DNA of 26,903 nt from JBBIWA01 sp037439425 (GCA_037439425.1 JBBIWA010000075.1:1-26903); one strand, 5' to 3'. Counted from the first letter of the stretch, positions 1 to 8,037 are shown. The notes: generated from the letters alone by a model not told the origin. A program made the numbers and translations.

Positions 1-114
1 GTCAGACTCCTCCGCGAGTTTTAAACTCAGTGAGGTAACGACCTCCCTCCGCCGCTCGTCCGCCGACATTATCGCTCTATTTCGCTTCATTATCTCAGGG
101 CGTCGTGAAACGAC

Positions 115-479
115 ATGCGCGACTCCTCCATATTCAATGCCGCCCGGTTGCTCGGGCCATCGCTGGCTGGCGTTCTGATTGCGACCGTCGGTGAAGGAAT
201 GTGCTTTCTGCTTGACGGCCTCAGCTCCACGGCCGTGATCGCCTCCTTTTATACAATGGCCTTTTTGGGGATGGCTCCCTTTGGGGGCCTCTTCGCCGGT
301 GGATTGGCCAGTCAGATCGGCGCGCCCCATACGATCCTGCTCGGTGGCGTCTTTTGCATCTTGGGTTCGATCTTGTTTGTCAGAAAGCTTCCCTCGTTGA
401 GGGAAATCGTCGCCCGATCTACGTAAGAAAAGGCATCATTCCAGAAGTGGCCTCAGGCATTCAGGCCGCCACTCAGTAG
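115..479 (+). pseudogene. Decayed MFS (MFS_3/EntS-like) exporter remnant
   Basis: Three pieces of one MFS protein survive. An open stretch reads SSIFNAARLLGPSLAG and then FLLDGLSS, which is the middle of an MFS_3 exporter. It jumps directly to SFYTMAFLGMAPFGGL, a motif normally well over 100 residues further on, so a large internal segment has been deleted. That frame stops at 424-426. The true C-terminus continues one frame over at 417-479 as IYVRKGIIPEVASGIQAATQ and then a stop, so there is also a frameshift. The part before the serine pair is truncated as well: an in-frame stop lies at 106-108 and no N-terminal half is visible in bases 1-114. The family assignment comes from remembered motifs. 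The gene cannot make a working transporter. Confidence 0.75.
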
Positions 480-533
480 GATTTTTGGTGCTCCGGCCCC
501 GGTTATAAGGTCTACCGGAGACCGAAATGACGG

Positions 534-562
534 TTGATGCAGATAGGCTCATAGCTTATACT
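534..562 (+). promoter_or_regulatory. Candidate sigma70-type promoter for the ABC operon
   Basis: TTGATG at 534-539 is followed by a 17-base spacer and TATACT at 557-562, about 70 bases before the ABC ATPase start. The hexamers and spacing fit a housekeeping promoter. A short inverted repeat, GGTCT-ACCGG-AGACC at 509-523, lies just upstream. This is a pattern match only. Confidence 0.35.
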
Positions 563-635
563 CAACCCTTGTTGTTTGCAGCTTGAAATACGATTTCGTT
601 TGCCCGACACCAAGACGAGGCGTGAACGATAGGAC

Positions 636-1961
636 ATGACATTGGCCGAACCTATCATCGAAGCGCGGGCGGTGGAAAAGTTTTATGCTCAACCAGGCGG
701 GCATCGCATCGAAGTCATCGCCCCAACGGATCTGGCCATCTACCCAGACAGGATGATTGCGCTTCTTGGCCCGTCCGGTTCGGGCAAGTCCACGCTGCTG
801 CGCATGCTGACCGGGCTGGCGCCGCCCTCCGCGGGCGAGGTCCGCTGGCACGGACAGCCGCTCGATAGTCAACTCCCCAATGTGGCCATTGTCTTTCAAA
901 GCTTCGCCCTCTTCCCGTGGCTGTCCGTGCTGGAAAACGTCGAAGCCCCGCTCCAGGCGCGCGGCATCGGCGCGATTGAGCGTCGCAAGCGCGCGCTGAA
1001 GATCCTGGACACGGTCGGCCTGGACGGCTTCGAGACAGCCTACCCGAAAGAGTTATCAGGCGGGATGAAGCAGCGCGTCGGGTTCGCGCGGGCACTGGTA
1101 GTGGAGCCAGAGGTGCTCTTCATGGATGAGCCGTTCTCGGCACTCGATGTCCTGACAGCCGAGAACCTCCGGGGCGAGCTGTTGGAGCTGTGGCTTACCA
1201 AAAAGATGCCCACGCGAGCCATTTTTCTCGTCACCCACAACATCGAGGAGGCGGTGTTGCTGGCCGATCGCATCATCGTGCTGGGCCGGAATCCGGCGCG
1301 GATTCGCGCTGACTTCGAAGTCGAGCTGGCACACCCTCGTGACCGCAAGGCGGGTCCGTTCGTGGAACTGGTGGACTACATTTACAAGGTGCTCACCCAG
1401 CCACAGGTGGAGCCTGTCCAACTGCCAACTGAAGCCAAACCCGTGACCGTCGTGGGGCGGGCTGGCGGCCCGTCCTCCGTCAAATATCCGATGTTGCCGC
1501 ACGCGCGACCGGGCGGCATTGCCGGGTTGCTGGAGATTGTGCTGGATCGCGGCGGGCGCGATGACCTGTACCATTTGGCCGACGAGTTGATCATGGAAGT
1601 GGATGATCTGCTGCCCATCGTCGAGGCTGCCGGGTTGCTCGGATTCATCCGCCTGCGCGAAGGCGATGTCGAGATCACGCCTGAAGGCCGGGCCTTTGCC
1701 GAAGCCGACATCCTCACCAGAAAAGTGCTCTTCCGCCAGGCCGCGCTCCAGCACGTCCGCCTCCTCCAGCAGATTGAACACGCGCTCGGCACCAAATCCG
1801 ATCATGCCTTGCCCGATGATTTCTTCCTGGACATCCTGGAGGAGCATTTCAGTGAAGAGGAAAGCCAGCGACAACTGAGCACGGCGATTCATTGGGGGCG
1901 CTACGCCGAAATTTTTGATTACGACACGGAGAGCGGACGGCTTATTTTAACGGAACAATAA
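636..1961 (+). CDS. NitT/TauT-family ABC transporter ATPase with C-terminal AAA-associated domain
   Basis: This is the cytoplasmic ATPase of an importer of the nitrate/sulfonate/taurine/bicarbonate type (SsuB/TauB/NrtD relatives), 441 aa. Visible motifs are Walker A GPSGSGKST at residues 45-53, Q-loop Q88, signature LSGGMKQ at 140-146, Walker B VLFMDEP at 160-166, D-loop SALD at 168-171 and switch H201. Ordinary members are about 250-270 aa. Here a linker at about 250-285 leads to a C-terminal domain of about 150 residues matching the AAA-associated C-terminal domain (winged-helix-like, probably regulatory; inferred). The permease gene follows on the same strand. No strong ribosome-binding site precedes the ATG; a GACGAGG lies about 15 bases upstream. 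Confidence 0.92.
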   Translation: MTLAEPIIEARAVEKFYAQPGGHRIEVIAPTDLAIYPDRMIALLGPSGSGKSTLLRMLTGLAPPSAGEVRWHGQPLDSQLPNVAIVFQSFALFPWLSVLENVEAPLQARGIGAIERRKRALKILDTVGLDGFETAYPKELSGGMKQRVGFARALVVEPEVLFMDEPFSALDVLTAENLRGELLELWLTKKMPTRAIFLVTHNIEEAVLLADRIIVLGRNPARIRADFEVELAHPRDRKAGPFVELVDYIYKVLTQPQVEPVQLPTEAKPVTVVGRAGGPSSVKYPMLPHARPGGIAGLLEIVLDRGGRDDLYHLADELIMEVDDLLPIVEAAGLLGFIRLREGDVEITPEGRAFAEADILTRKVLFRQAALQHVRLLQQIEHALGTKSDHALPDDFFLDILEEHFSEEESQRQLSTAIHWGRYAEIFDYDTESGRLILTEQ

Positions 1962-1978
1962 GTGGTCAGTGGACAGGG

Positions 1979-2074
1979 GTCAGCATCTATCCACTGTTCA
2001 CTGTTTACAAGAACACGAGTCGGACTTGCCCAGAATGCGGCCACGTCAGCATCTATCCACTGTTCACTGTTTAC
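1979..2074 (+). repeat. Pair of 30-bp direct repeats between ABC ATPase and permease
   Basis: Two identical 30-base copies lie at 1979-2008 and 2045-2074, offset 66 bases, each beginning GTCAGCATCTATCCACTG and ending in CTGTTTAC. The offset is a multiple of three and the whole stretch from 1962 to 2081 has no stop in the permease frame, so a GTG at 1962 could be read into the permease with two SASIHCSLFT repeats. Low-complexity strings built from CAGTG/CACTG words flank the copies. It looks like an intergenic repeat inserted or expanded inside the operon rather than coding sequence. Confidence 0.8.
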
Positions 2075-2081
2075 TGTTTTT

Positions 2082-3809
2082 ATGACAACGCCGACACTGC
2101 TCAAACCCATCATCCCGGAACGCGCCTGGTCGCTTCTGACCGATCTGCTCATCTTCGGCGCGGGGCTGGCGGTGTTTTATGCGGTCCTGAGCATCGCCCG
2201 CGCCTGGCTTGGTCCCATCACCCCGGCGGTCGAAATTTCCCGCGATCCTACGGCGCTGCCCGGCTATGCGGCCCGTTCGCTCCTGCGCATCACGGTCGCC
2301 TATGTCCTGAGTCTCATCTTCACGCTCGTCTACGGCTACGCTGCGGCGTACAACGCCAAAGCCGAGCGCATTATGATCCCGCTGCTGGACATCCTGCAAT
2401 CCATTCCGGTGCTCAGCTTTTTGCCCGGCGTGATGCTGGCGATGGTGGCCCTGTTTCCGCGCCATCAGCTTGGCGTCGAGTTGGGGTCGATCCTGCTCAT
2501 CTTCACCGGTCAGGTCTGGAACATGGCGTTCAGCTTTTACGCCTCGCTCAAAAGCATCCCCCGCGAGCTTTACGAAGCGGCGCGCATCTACCACTTCAGT
2601 TGGTGGCAACGGTTCACGCAGCTTGAATTGCCCTACGCGACCATCGGATTGGTTTGGAATTCCATGATGTCGGTGGCGGGCGGGTGGTTTTTTCTCATGG
2701 CCTGTGAGATGTTTGTGCTGGGCGAGCGCGACTTTCGGCTCCCCGGTCTCGGGTCCTATTTGCAGACGGCGGCCAGCGCTGGCGACACGTCCGCCATCCT
2801 GTGGGGGCTCGGTGCCATGATCGGCGTCATTGTGCTGCTCGATCAACTGGTCTGGCGTCCAGTCATTGCCTGGGCCGACAAGTTCAAATTCGAGCAAGTG
2901 GAAAGCGCGAGTGCGCCGCGCTCGGCCGTGCTGGACCTGCTGCGTCGCTCGCGGGCGCTGGCGTATGTGAGCCGCAAAGCCGTTGTTCCGGTGACAGAGC
3001 GCTTGACGCTGTTTTTTGCGCGGCCGGTCAGATCGACGAAACGTTTGACACCATCAGCGTGGTGGATGTGGACCTGGCGGGCGCTGGCATGGTTGTTGCT
3101 CGGAGCGGTTGGCTATGCGGTCGTGCGCGCGAGCTTGATGATAGCCGGGCTGACGAGCGCCGAGATCACAGAGATCATGCGCGGCGCGGGAGCCACATTT
3201 CTGCGAGTCACTGTGGCTCTGCTCATCGGTGTGGCCTGGGCGGTTCCGGCGGGCGTAGCCATCGGTTTCAATCCCCGCTTGGCGCGGGTGGCCCAACCGC
3301 TGGCGCAAATTGCCGCCTCGGTGCCAGCGACCGCGCTCTTTCCGGTGGTGCTGCTCATATTGATTCGCGCCGGCGGTGGATTGGGCATTGCCTCCGTGTT
3401 GCTGATGCTGCTCGGCACGCAGTGGTACATCCTCTTCAATGTCATCGCCGGGGCGATGGCCATTCCGACCGATTTGAAAGAAGCAGCAAGCGTCTTCCGC
3501 TTAGGCCACGTAGACCGCTGGCGGTTATTGATCTTGCCGGGCATCTTTCCTTATCTGATCACCGGGCTGGTCACGGCAGCCGGTGGTGCCTGGAACGCCA
3601 GCATCGTCGCTGAGTATTTTCACTTCAAGGGCCAGACACTCTTGACCACGGGTTTGGGAGCGACGATCAGCCAGGCCACCGATGCCGGCAACTTTGACCT
3701 GCTACTGGCGGCCACCATCGTTATGGCGGCGATGGTGGTGACGATGAATCGTCTGGTGTGGCGACGGCTCTATCGCCTCGCCGAAATCCGCTTCAAGCTA
3801 GAAACATAA
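2082..3809 (+). CDS. Fused double-domain ABC transporter permease (NitT/TauT type)
   Basis: This is the inner-membrane permease of the ABC importer, 575 aa from the ATG at 2082. It holds two binding-protein-dependent transport domains in one chain. Domain 1 spans about 65-265 with an EAA loop at 165-185 (EAARIYHFSWW then LELP). Domain 2 spans about 365-565 with an EAA loop at 467-487 (EAASVFRLGHV then ILPGIFP). Each has about six hydrophobic segments, joined by a charged linker at about 265-320. Single-domain SsuC/TauC permeases are about 250-280 aa and dimerise, so this fusion supplies both halves. The reading frame is open back to a GTG at 1962, but that extension is made of the 30-bp repeats, so the ATG at 2082 is preferred despite a poor ribosome-binding site. 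No periplasmic binding-protein gene is nearby. Confidence 0.9.
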   Translation: MTTPTLLKPIIPERAWSLLTDLLIFGAGLAVFYAVLSIARAWLGPITPAVEISRDPTALPGYAARSLLRITVAYVLSLIFTLVYGYAAAYNAKAERIMIPLLDILQSIPVLSFLPGVMLAMVALFPRHQLGVELGSILLIFTGQVWNMAFSFYASLKSIPRELYEAARIYHFSWWQRFTQLELPYATIGLVWNSMMSVAGGWFFLMACEMFVLGERDFRLPGLGSYLQTAASAGDTSAILWGLGAMIGVIVLLDQLVWRPVIAWADKFKFEQVESASAPRSAVLDLLRRSRALAYVSRKAVVPVTERLTLFFARPVRSTKRLTPSAWWMWTWRALAWLLLGAVGYAVVRASLMIAGLTSAEITEIMRGAGATFLRVTVALLIGVAWAVPAGVAIGFNPRLARVAQPLAQIAASVPATALFPVVLLILIRAGGGLGIASVLLMLLGTQWYILFNVIAGAMAIPTDLKEAASVFRLGHVDRWRLLILPGIFPYLITGLVTAAGGAWNASIVAEYFHFKGQTLLTTGLGATISQATDAGNFDLLLAATIVMAAMVVTMNRLVWRRLYRLAEIRFKLET

Positions 3810-4111
3810 GCTGTGGCAGATTTGCTTGAACGCGCCATTCTGCCTCACTGCAAGGAATAGCTTCATTCTGATGGATTCTGGCTAGTCCTCGGTGGGCCTT
3901 GAGGTTCGGAGCGTAGGGCGTCGAAAGGGACGATTGGCACACCAGTTACACCAGTAAACTGTTCGGGAGTGATTCCCATGAGAGACATGAACGAAGGAGA
4001 ATGATTCGATGAAAAACATGGTGAAAATCACAGCAAGGCGGGGCGGTTGTTCACTCAAGGCCCGGCGGTGATAAAATTCCATCCGACACAGACACGACGT
4101 TCGATTCCCCT
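3810..4111 (+). other. Intergenic region, ABC operon to aminoacyl-PG cassette
   Basis: This 302-base gap holds little that is clear. A loose inverted repeat GGCAGA (3815-3820) / TCTGCC (3839-3844) follows the permease stop but has an 18-base loop and no T-run. A 20-codon ORF at 4009-4071 (MKNMVKITARRGG...) has an upstream GAAGGAGAA and could be a leader peptide or chance. A TAAAAT at 4072-4077 is 19 bases from a TTGTTC, which is too far apart for a good promoter. Confidence 0.4.
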
Positions 4112-5767
4112 ATGAAGACACGATCTATCGGCGTTTGGACAGTGGCGCTGGTGACGCTGGGAAGCGGAGTGATTAATCTCTATTCGGCCATGGGCCGCAG
4201 CTTGCCCGAGCGCCACCGGCTGCTGCGGGAAGTCTTTCCTCTTGAGTTTCTCCATCTCTCCCGGTCGTTGACGCTCCTGATGGGGTTCGCCCTCATCATT
4301 TCGTCCATCAACATCTACAAGCGGAAGAAGCGGGCGTTCCAGATTGTATTGCTGCTGTCGTGTGCGTCGGTCGTTTTTCATCTGACGAAGGGCCTGGATT
4401 ACGAAGAAGCCCTTTTCTCGCTGGTGTTGCTCGTAGGGCTGGTCGTGACCCGAAAAAGTTTTACTGTAAAGAGCAGCATCCCAGACTGGCGCTCTGGCGT
4501 TGTTCGTTTGGCGCTAGCCGTGCTCGTGGCGCTCGGCTACGGCGTGGCCGGATTTTGGTTTCTGGATCCACGGGAGCTGGGCATCAACTTCACGCTGACT
4601 GATTCGATCCGAAGGACGTTGTTGTTTTTTTCTCTGGTGGGCGACCCGCAGATTGTCCCGCGCACGCGGTATGCCCATTGGTTCGTGGACTCCCTGTATG
4701 TGATGGCCACCACGGCCATCGGGTATGCTGGGTTTGCGCTGTTTCGACCGGTCATCTATCAATTCCGGACGCTGCCACATGAACGCGAAGTGGCGAGTCA
4801 AATTGTGGCCGCGTATGGACGCTCGTCGCTTGATTATTTCAAATTGTGGCCGGATAAATCCTACTTTTTCTCACCATCGGGAAATTGTTTTCTTGCCTAC
4901 CGCGTGGGGAGGAATTTCGCCGTCGTGTTAGCGGACCCGGTGGGCCCTGCAGAGGAGATCGAGGAGACGATTCGCCAATTTATGGAATTTTGTCAGGAGA
5001 ACGACTGGGGACTTGCGTTCTATCAAACGTTGCCTGACCTCTTGCTTGTCTATGAGCGACTGGGACTTAAGAAATTGAAAATCGGAGATGACGCCATTGT
5101 TGATCTAACCCAGTTTAACCTGGAGGGAAAGGCGATGAAGAAGTTCCGCCATCGGATCAATCAAATGGAAAAGTCAGGCATTCAAATCCGCCTTTATGAG
5201 CCGCCCATCTCCGAGGAGGTTCTTGGGCAAGTGAAAGAAGTATCGGATGAATGGTTGCAAATCCCCGGCCGCCGAGAGCGCCAGTTCACCCTGGGGGTGT
5301 TTGATCCTCATTACATCCGATCGACGCCCCTGTTTACCGCCGCCGATCAAGACGGCAAAATCCTAGCGTTCGTGAATATCATCCCTTCCTATCGCCGGGG
5401 GGAGGCGACAGTTGATCTCATGAGACACCGGATAGATGCTCCGAACGGCATTATGGACTACCTGTTTGTCAAGCTCTTTCTCTATCTGCGAGAGAAAGGG
5501 TTTGGACGCTTTAACCTGGGGATGGCTCCCATGGCTGGCTTCCAAGAAAGAGAGGAAGCCTCACGGGAAGAGCGAGCCGTTCATTATTTCTTTCAACGGT
5601 TAAATTTTCTCTTCAGCTACACCGGATTACGACAATACAAAGCGAAGTTTGCCAGCTTCTGGGAGCCGCGCTACGTGATTTATCGGAACGTGCTCGACTT
5701 GCCCAGACTGGCGCTGGCCCTGAGCAAGATTTCCGAACTCAGGCATCAGGAGGTGCAGTATGAATAG
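4112..5767 (+). CDS. mprF: Phosphatidylglycerol lysyltransferase-type synthase (MprF C-terminal half, DUF2156)
   Basis: Membrane enzyme of 551 aa that by family transfers an aminoacyl group (lysine or alanine in characterised members) from tRNA to phosphatidylglycerol, lowering surface negative charge. About six hydrophobic segments lie between residues 8 and 215. The catalytic double-GNAT domain (about 220-535) shows the MprF landmarks: DYFKLWPDKSYFF near 241, LADPVGP at 273-279, KKFRHRINQMEKSG at 343-356, FTLGVFDPHYIR at 392-403, DLMRHR at 435-440, FNLGMAPMAG at 467-476, and YKAKFASFWEPRYVIYRN at 509-526. Full-length MprF is about 850 aa because an N-terminal flippase is fused; that half is missing here and is encoded separately two genes downstream. 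The stop overlaps the next start by 8 bases, indicating translational coupling. The amino-acid specificity cannot be read from sequence. Confidence 0.9.
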   Translation: MKTRSIGVWTVALVTLGSGVINLYSAMGRSLPERHRLLREVFPLEFLHLSRSLTLLMGFALIISSINIYKRKKRAFQIVLLLSCASVVFHLTKGLDYEEALFSLVLLVGLVVTRKSFTVKSSIPDWRSGVVRLALAVLVALGYGVAGFWFLDPRELGINFTLTDSIRRTLLFFSLVGDPQIVPRTRYAHWFVDSLYVMATTAIGYAGFALFRPVIYQFRTLPHEREVASQIVAAYGRSSLDYFKLWPDKSYFFSPSGNCFLAYRVGRNFAVVLADPVGPAEEIEETIRQFMEFCQENDWGLAFYQTLPDLLLVYERLGLKKLKIGDDAIVDLTQFNLEGKAMKKFRHRINQMEKSGIQIRLYEPPISEEVLGQVKEVSDEWLQIPGRRERQFTLGVFDPHYIRSTPLFTAADQDGKILAFVNIIPSYRRGEATVDLMRHRIDAPNGIMDYLFVKLFLYLREKGFGRFNLGMAPMAGFQEREEASREERAVHYFFQRLNFLFSYTGLRQYKAKFASFWEPRYVIYRNVLDLPRLALALSKISELRHQEVQYE

Positions 5768-6548
5768 TCGCTTTTTCTGTTGCATGCTTCTGGTGGCGCT
5801 GCTGCTGTCAGTTCCCGTGTCGGCGCAAACCCCAGTGCCAGGGAAAAACGCACCTGTCATTCGCGGTCAGCAGCAGGATATGTATTTCTATCCGGCTGCG
5901 GGAGAACCTGGACGTTTGAATCGGAAGATTTTATTCGCTCCCGGAGACGGAGGCTGGCGTGGCTTTGCTATCACTATCGCCCAGCGCATAGCTTCCTGGG
6001 GATACGATGTGTACGGACTGAACACCAAGCGATACCTGGAGAGTTTTACCGGTAAAGTGACGTTGAAGGAAACGGACGTGATGAGCGATTTCCGGCACAT
6101 CGCCGAGTGGATGACTCAGGGCAAGAGCGAACGAGTCACGCTGGTGGGTTGGTCGGAGGGGGCTGGCCTGTGCTTGCTGGCCGCCGCTTCGGACGACAAC
6201 AAGAAGATATTCACTGGCCTGATCTCCATCGGCTTGGGGGAATCCAATGTCCTTGGCTGGCGATGGATAGACGATCTGACCTACATCACCAAGAAGGACC
6301 CCAAGGAGCCGATGTTTCCGAGCGATCCTTATTTGCCGAAGGTTGCTCCTCTGCCATTGTTGATGATCCAGGCGAGCCGGGATGAATATGTTCCGGTGGA
6401 GGCAGGCCAGCGACTGTTCTCCATCGCCAAGGAGCCGAAGCGGTTTGTATTGATTGAAGCTCAAAACCACCGGTTTGATGGCAACAGGGGGGAATTTTTC
6501 CGCGTGTTGCAAGAGGGACTGCAATGGATCAGCCAGACATCCCATTGA
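5760..6548 (+). CDS. Secreted AcvB/VirJ-like alpha/beta hydrolase, probable aminoacyl-PG hydrolase
   Basis: Exported protein of 262 aa. Residues 1-22 are a signal peptide ending near SAQ. The mature part is an alpha/beta hydrolase: the strand-turn motif ILFAPGDGGWRGF at 57-69 matches the GDGGW turn of the VirJ/AcvB family, the nucleophile elbow is GWSEG with S132, and D208 (ASRDEYVP) and H237 (AQNHRF) complete a plausible triad. In Agrobacterium, AcvB hydrolyses periplasmic lysyl-phosphatidylglycerol and is encoded with the synthase LpiA. Here the gene lies between a synthase and a flippase of the MprF type, overlapping both (8 and 25 bases), so the same role is inferred. A weaker alternative is a generic lipase or esterase. 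Confidence 0.8.
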   Translation: MNSRFFCCMLLVALLLSVPVSAQTPVPGKNAPVIRGQQQDMYFYPAAGEPGRLNRKILFAPGDGGWRGFAITIAQRIASWGYDVYGLNTKRYLESFTGKVTLKETDVMSDFRHIAEWMTQGKSERVTLVGWSEGAGLCLLAAASDDNKKIFTGLISIGLGESNVLGWRWIDDLTYITKKDPKEPMFPSDPYLPKVAPLPLLMIQASRDEYVPVEAGQRLFSIAKEPKRFVLIEAQNHRFDGNRGEFFRVLQEGLQWISQTSH

Positions 6549-7564
6549 ACGTGGTTTCCACGCCGCCGGCTAAACCGGCCTCGCGGCTGATCAAGACCGT
6601 CTTCGGATATCTGTTGGCCGTTGCCTGTCTGGTGTGGGTTTTTCACGGCATCCATGTCGGCAGGCTGCTGCGCTATATGACCACCATCAACTGGTGGTGG
6701 GTGGCGCTGGCGATTGGGTTCGACATCCTGAGTTATATCTGCCAGGGCTTGCGGTGGCAGCTTCTTCTCCGACCGATTGGCGACATATCTTGGCTGCAGA
6801 CGACTCAAGCCATCTATGCCGGACTGTTCACTAACGAAGTTTTGCCCCTGCGCTTTGGCGAATTCGTCCGCGCTTACCTGGTCTCTCGATGGGTTTCGGC
6901 GGAATTTGTTTCGATCATTCCCTCGATGGCGGTGGAGCGGTTATTTGATGGTGTCTGGTTAGCCGTGGCGATCGGGCTAACGGCGATGTTAGTTCCGCTG
7001 CCGAAAGATCTTCTCGAAGCGGGCGACATATTGGGAGTCATCGTTTTGCTAGCGACCGGCCTGTTCGTTTACGTCGTCTTCCGCAAGGAGAAAACTCCGG
7101 CAGACAAGACGCCCGGAGAATTCTCAGGCTGGAAGCCGCTGCGCCTGATCACGTCGTTTGTGGGACGCCTGGCCAGCGGGCTCCGGGAGATTGGCACCTC
7201 GCGCTTCTTTTACACCGCCTTCAGCGTTTCTCTGCTGTTTCTGGTTCTGCAAGCTTTAGCGTTCTGGTTGATCCTATGGGCGTATGGATTGCGACTGTCT
7301 TTTTGGGTTGGATTTGTCGTTCTTCTGATCGTGCATCTGGGAACCGCCATTCCCAACGCTCCCGCCAACGTGGGGACGTATCAGTTTTTCACCGTCGTAG
7401 GTCTCACGCTCTTCGGGGTTGAAAAAACATTGGCCACCGGCTTCTCTGTGGTTGTCTTCGTTCTTCTGACGGTTCCGCTGTGGATCATCGGTTTTTTGGC
7501 TCTCAGTCGCAGTGGGATGACGTTGGCTGAAATTCGAAATGAAATCAACAGGCGCAGGAGCTAG
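6524..7564 (+). CDS. Lysyl-PG flippase-like integral membrane protein (UPF0104/LPG_synthase_TM)
   Basis: Polytopic inner-membrane protein of 346 aa with about eight hydrophobic segments (roughly 24-41, 57-74, 140-158, 170-187, 231-252, 258-272, 284-298, 303-327). Family landmarks are LRWQLLLRP at 76-84, GLFTNEVLPLRFGEFVRAYL at 100-119, SMAVERLFDG at 134-143 and PNAPANVGTYQFF at 277-289. This domain corresponds to the N-terminal flippase half of MprF, which moves aminoacylated phosphatidylglycerol to the outer leaflet. The family also includes proteins of other or unknown function, so the specific role rests on the operon: it overlaps the hydrolase gene by 25 bases and sits in the same cassette as a synthase lacking this half. 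Confidence 0.87.
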   Translation: MDQPDIPLNVVSTPPAKPASRLIKTVFGYLLAVACLVWVFHGIHVGRLLRYMTTINWWWVALAIGFDILSYICQGLRWQLLLRPIGDISWLQTTQAIYAGLFTNEVLPLRFGEFVRAYLVSRWVSAEFVSIIPSMAVERLFDGVWLAVAIGLTAMLVPLPKDLLEAGDILGVIVLLATGLFVYVVFRKEKTPADKTPGEFSGWKPLRLITSFVGRLASGLREIGTSRFFYTAFSVSLLFLVLQALAFWLILWAYGLRLSFWVGFVVLLIVHLGTAIPNAPANVGTYQFFTVVGLTLFGVEKTLATGFSVVVFVLLTVPLWIIGFLALSRSGMTLAEIRNEINRRRS

Positions 7565-7669
7565 TGAAGAAGGGGATCGGTTGACTTCATTGGTGAATCT
7601 TCTCCAAGCAAACCAACACAGTCCGCACCATGAGTTGTCCGTTGCTCGGCTCACTTTGCAAAAGTCCGC

Positions 7670-7698
7670 TTGGCATAAGAGGCTGCTTTGTTTAGACT
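7670..7698 (+). promoter_or_regulatory. Candidate sigma70-type promoter for the DUF2283 gene
   Basis: TTGGCA at 7670-7675, a 17-base spacer, and TAGACT at 7693-7698 lie about 30 bases before the DUF2283 start. The -35 box matches five of six consensus positions and the -10 box four of six. Pattern match only. Confidence 0.35.
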
Positions 7699-7728
7699 AT
7701 TTCTTGCACGGAAAATGGGAGGGAGGAG

Positions 7729-8037
7729 ATGCAAATACTGTATGATGCCAAGACCGACTTGCTTTACATTCGTCTCGATGACCGAAAGCAAGAACTGATC
7801 AACCGGCGGGTGTCTGAGGACATCGTGTTGGATGTTGGAGAGAACGACAAAATTGTGGGCATCGAAATTCTCGATGCATCCAAGCATTTGAACCTGGAGC
7901 GGCTCCTGCCGGTGAAATACGAGGTCTCACCGGAGGCGGCTCAAAGAATGGCTGATGAAGTGATTCTGACACAGGTTTCCAACCGGGTGGCGAGACTGAC
8001 ATTCAATCGCCCTGAAAAGCTCAATGCCTTGAGCTAG
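7729..8037 (+). CDS. DUF2283 small protein reading in frame into an enoyl-CoA hydratase start
   Basis: The first 70 or so residues are a DUF2283 protein: MQILYDAKTDLLYIRL, then a GVEILDA-like VGIEILDASKHL, a fold of unknown function often found as a stand-alone protein of 65-75 aa. A strong ribosome-binding site (GGAGGGAGGAG) directly precedes the ATG. There is no stop after the domain; the frame passes through M74 and then reads MADEVILTQVSNRVARL and FNRPEKLNALS, the N-terminus of an enoyl-CoA hydratase, until an amber stop at 8035. The 102-residue product is therefore a DUF2283 domain with a foreign 29-residue tail. Whether the tail is translated in the cell or the DUF2283 gene lost its own stop cannot be decided here. 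Confidence 0.7.
   Translation: MQILYDAKTDLLYIRLDDRKQELINRRVSEDIVLDVGENDKIVGIEILDASKHLNLERLLPVKYEVSPEAAQRMADEVILTQVSNRVARLTFNRPEKLNALS

Noticed and set aside
1056..1892. Long minus-strand open frame of 278 codons opposite the ABC ATPase
   Set aside because: It is fully antisense to a gene with complete Walker, signature and switch motifs, and its own translation has no recognisable domain.
2064..2897. Long minus-strand open frame opposite the permease
   Set aside because: Rich in Gln, Arg, His and Asp with no hydrophobic core, as expected from the antisense of a membrane protein.
2801..3613. Plus-strand 270-codon frame inside the permease
   Set aside because: Out-of-frame shadow rich in Arg, Ala and Gly with no family resemblance; the permease frame shows the EAA loops.
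3815..3844. GGCAGA/TCTGCC inverted repeat after the permease as a terminator
   Set aside because: Only a 6-base stem with an 18-base loop and no T-run.
4009..4071. 20-codon ORF with an upstream GAAGGAGAA before the aminoacyl-PG cassette
   Set aside because: A leader peptide is possible, but the residues show no pattern of regulatory codons and chance is as likely.
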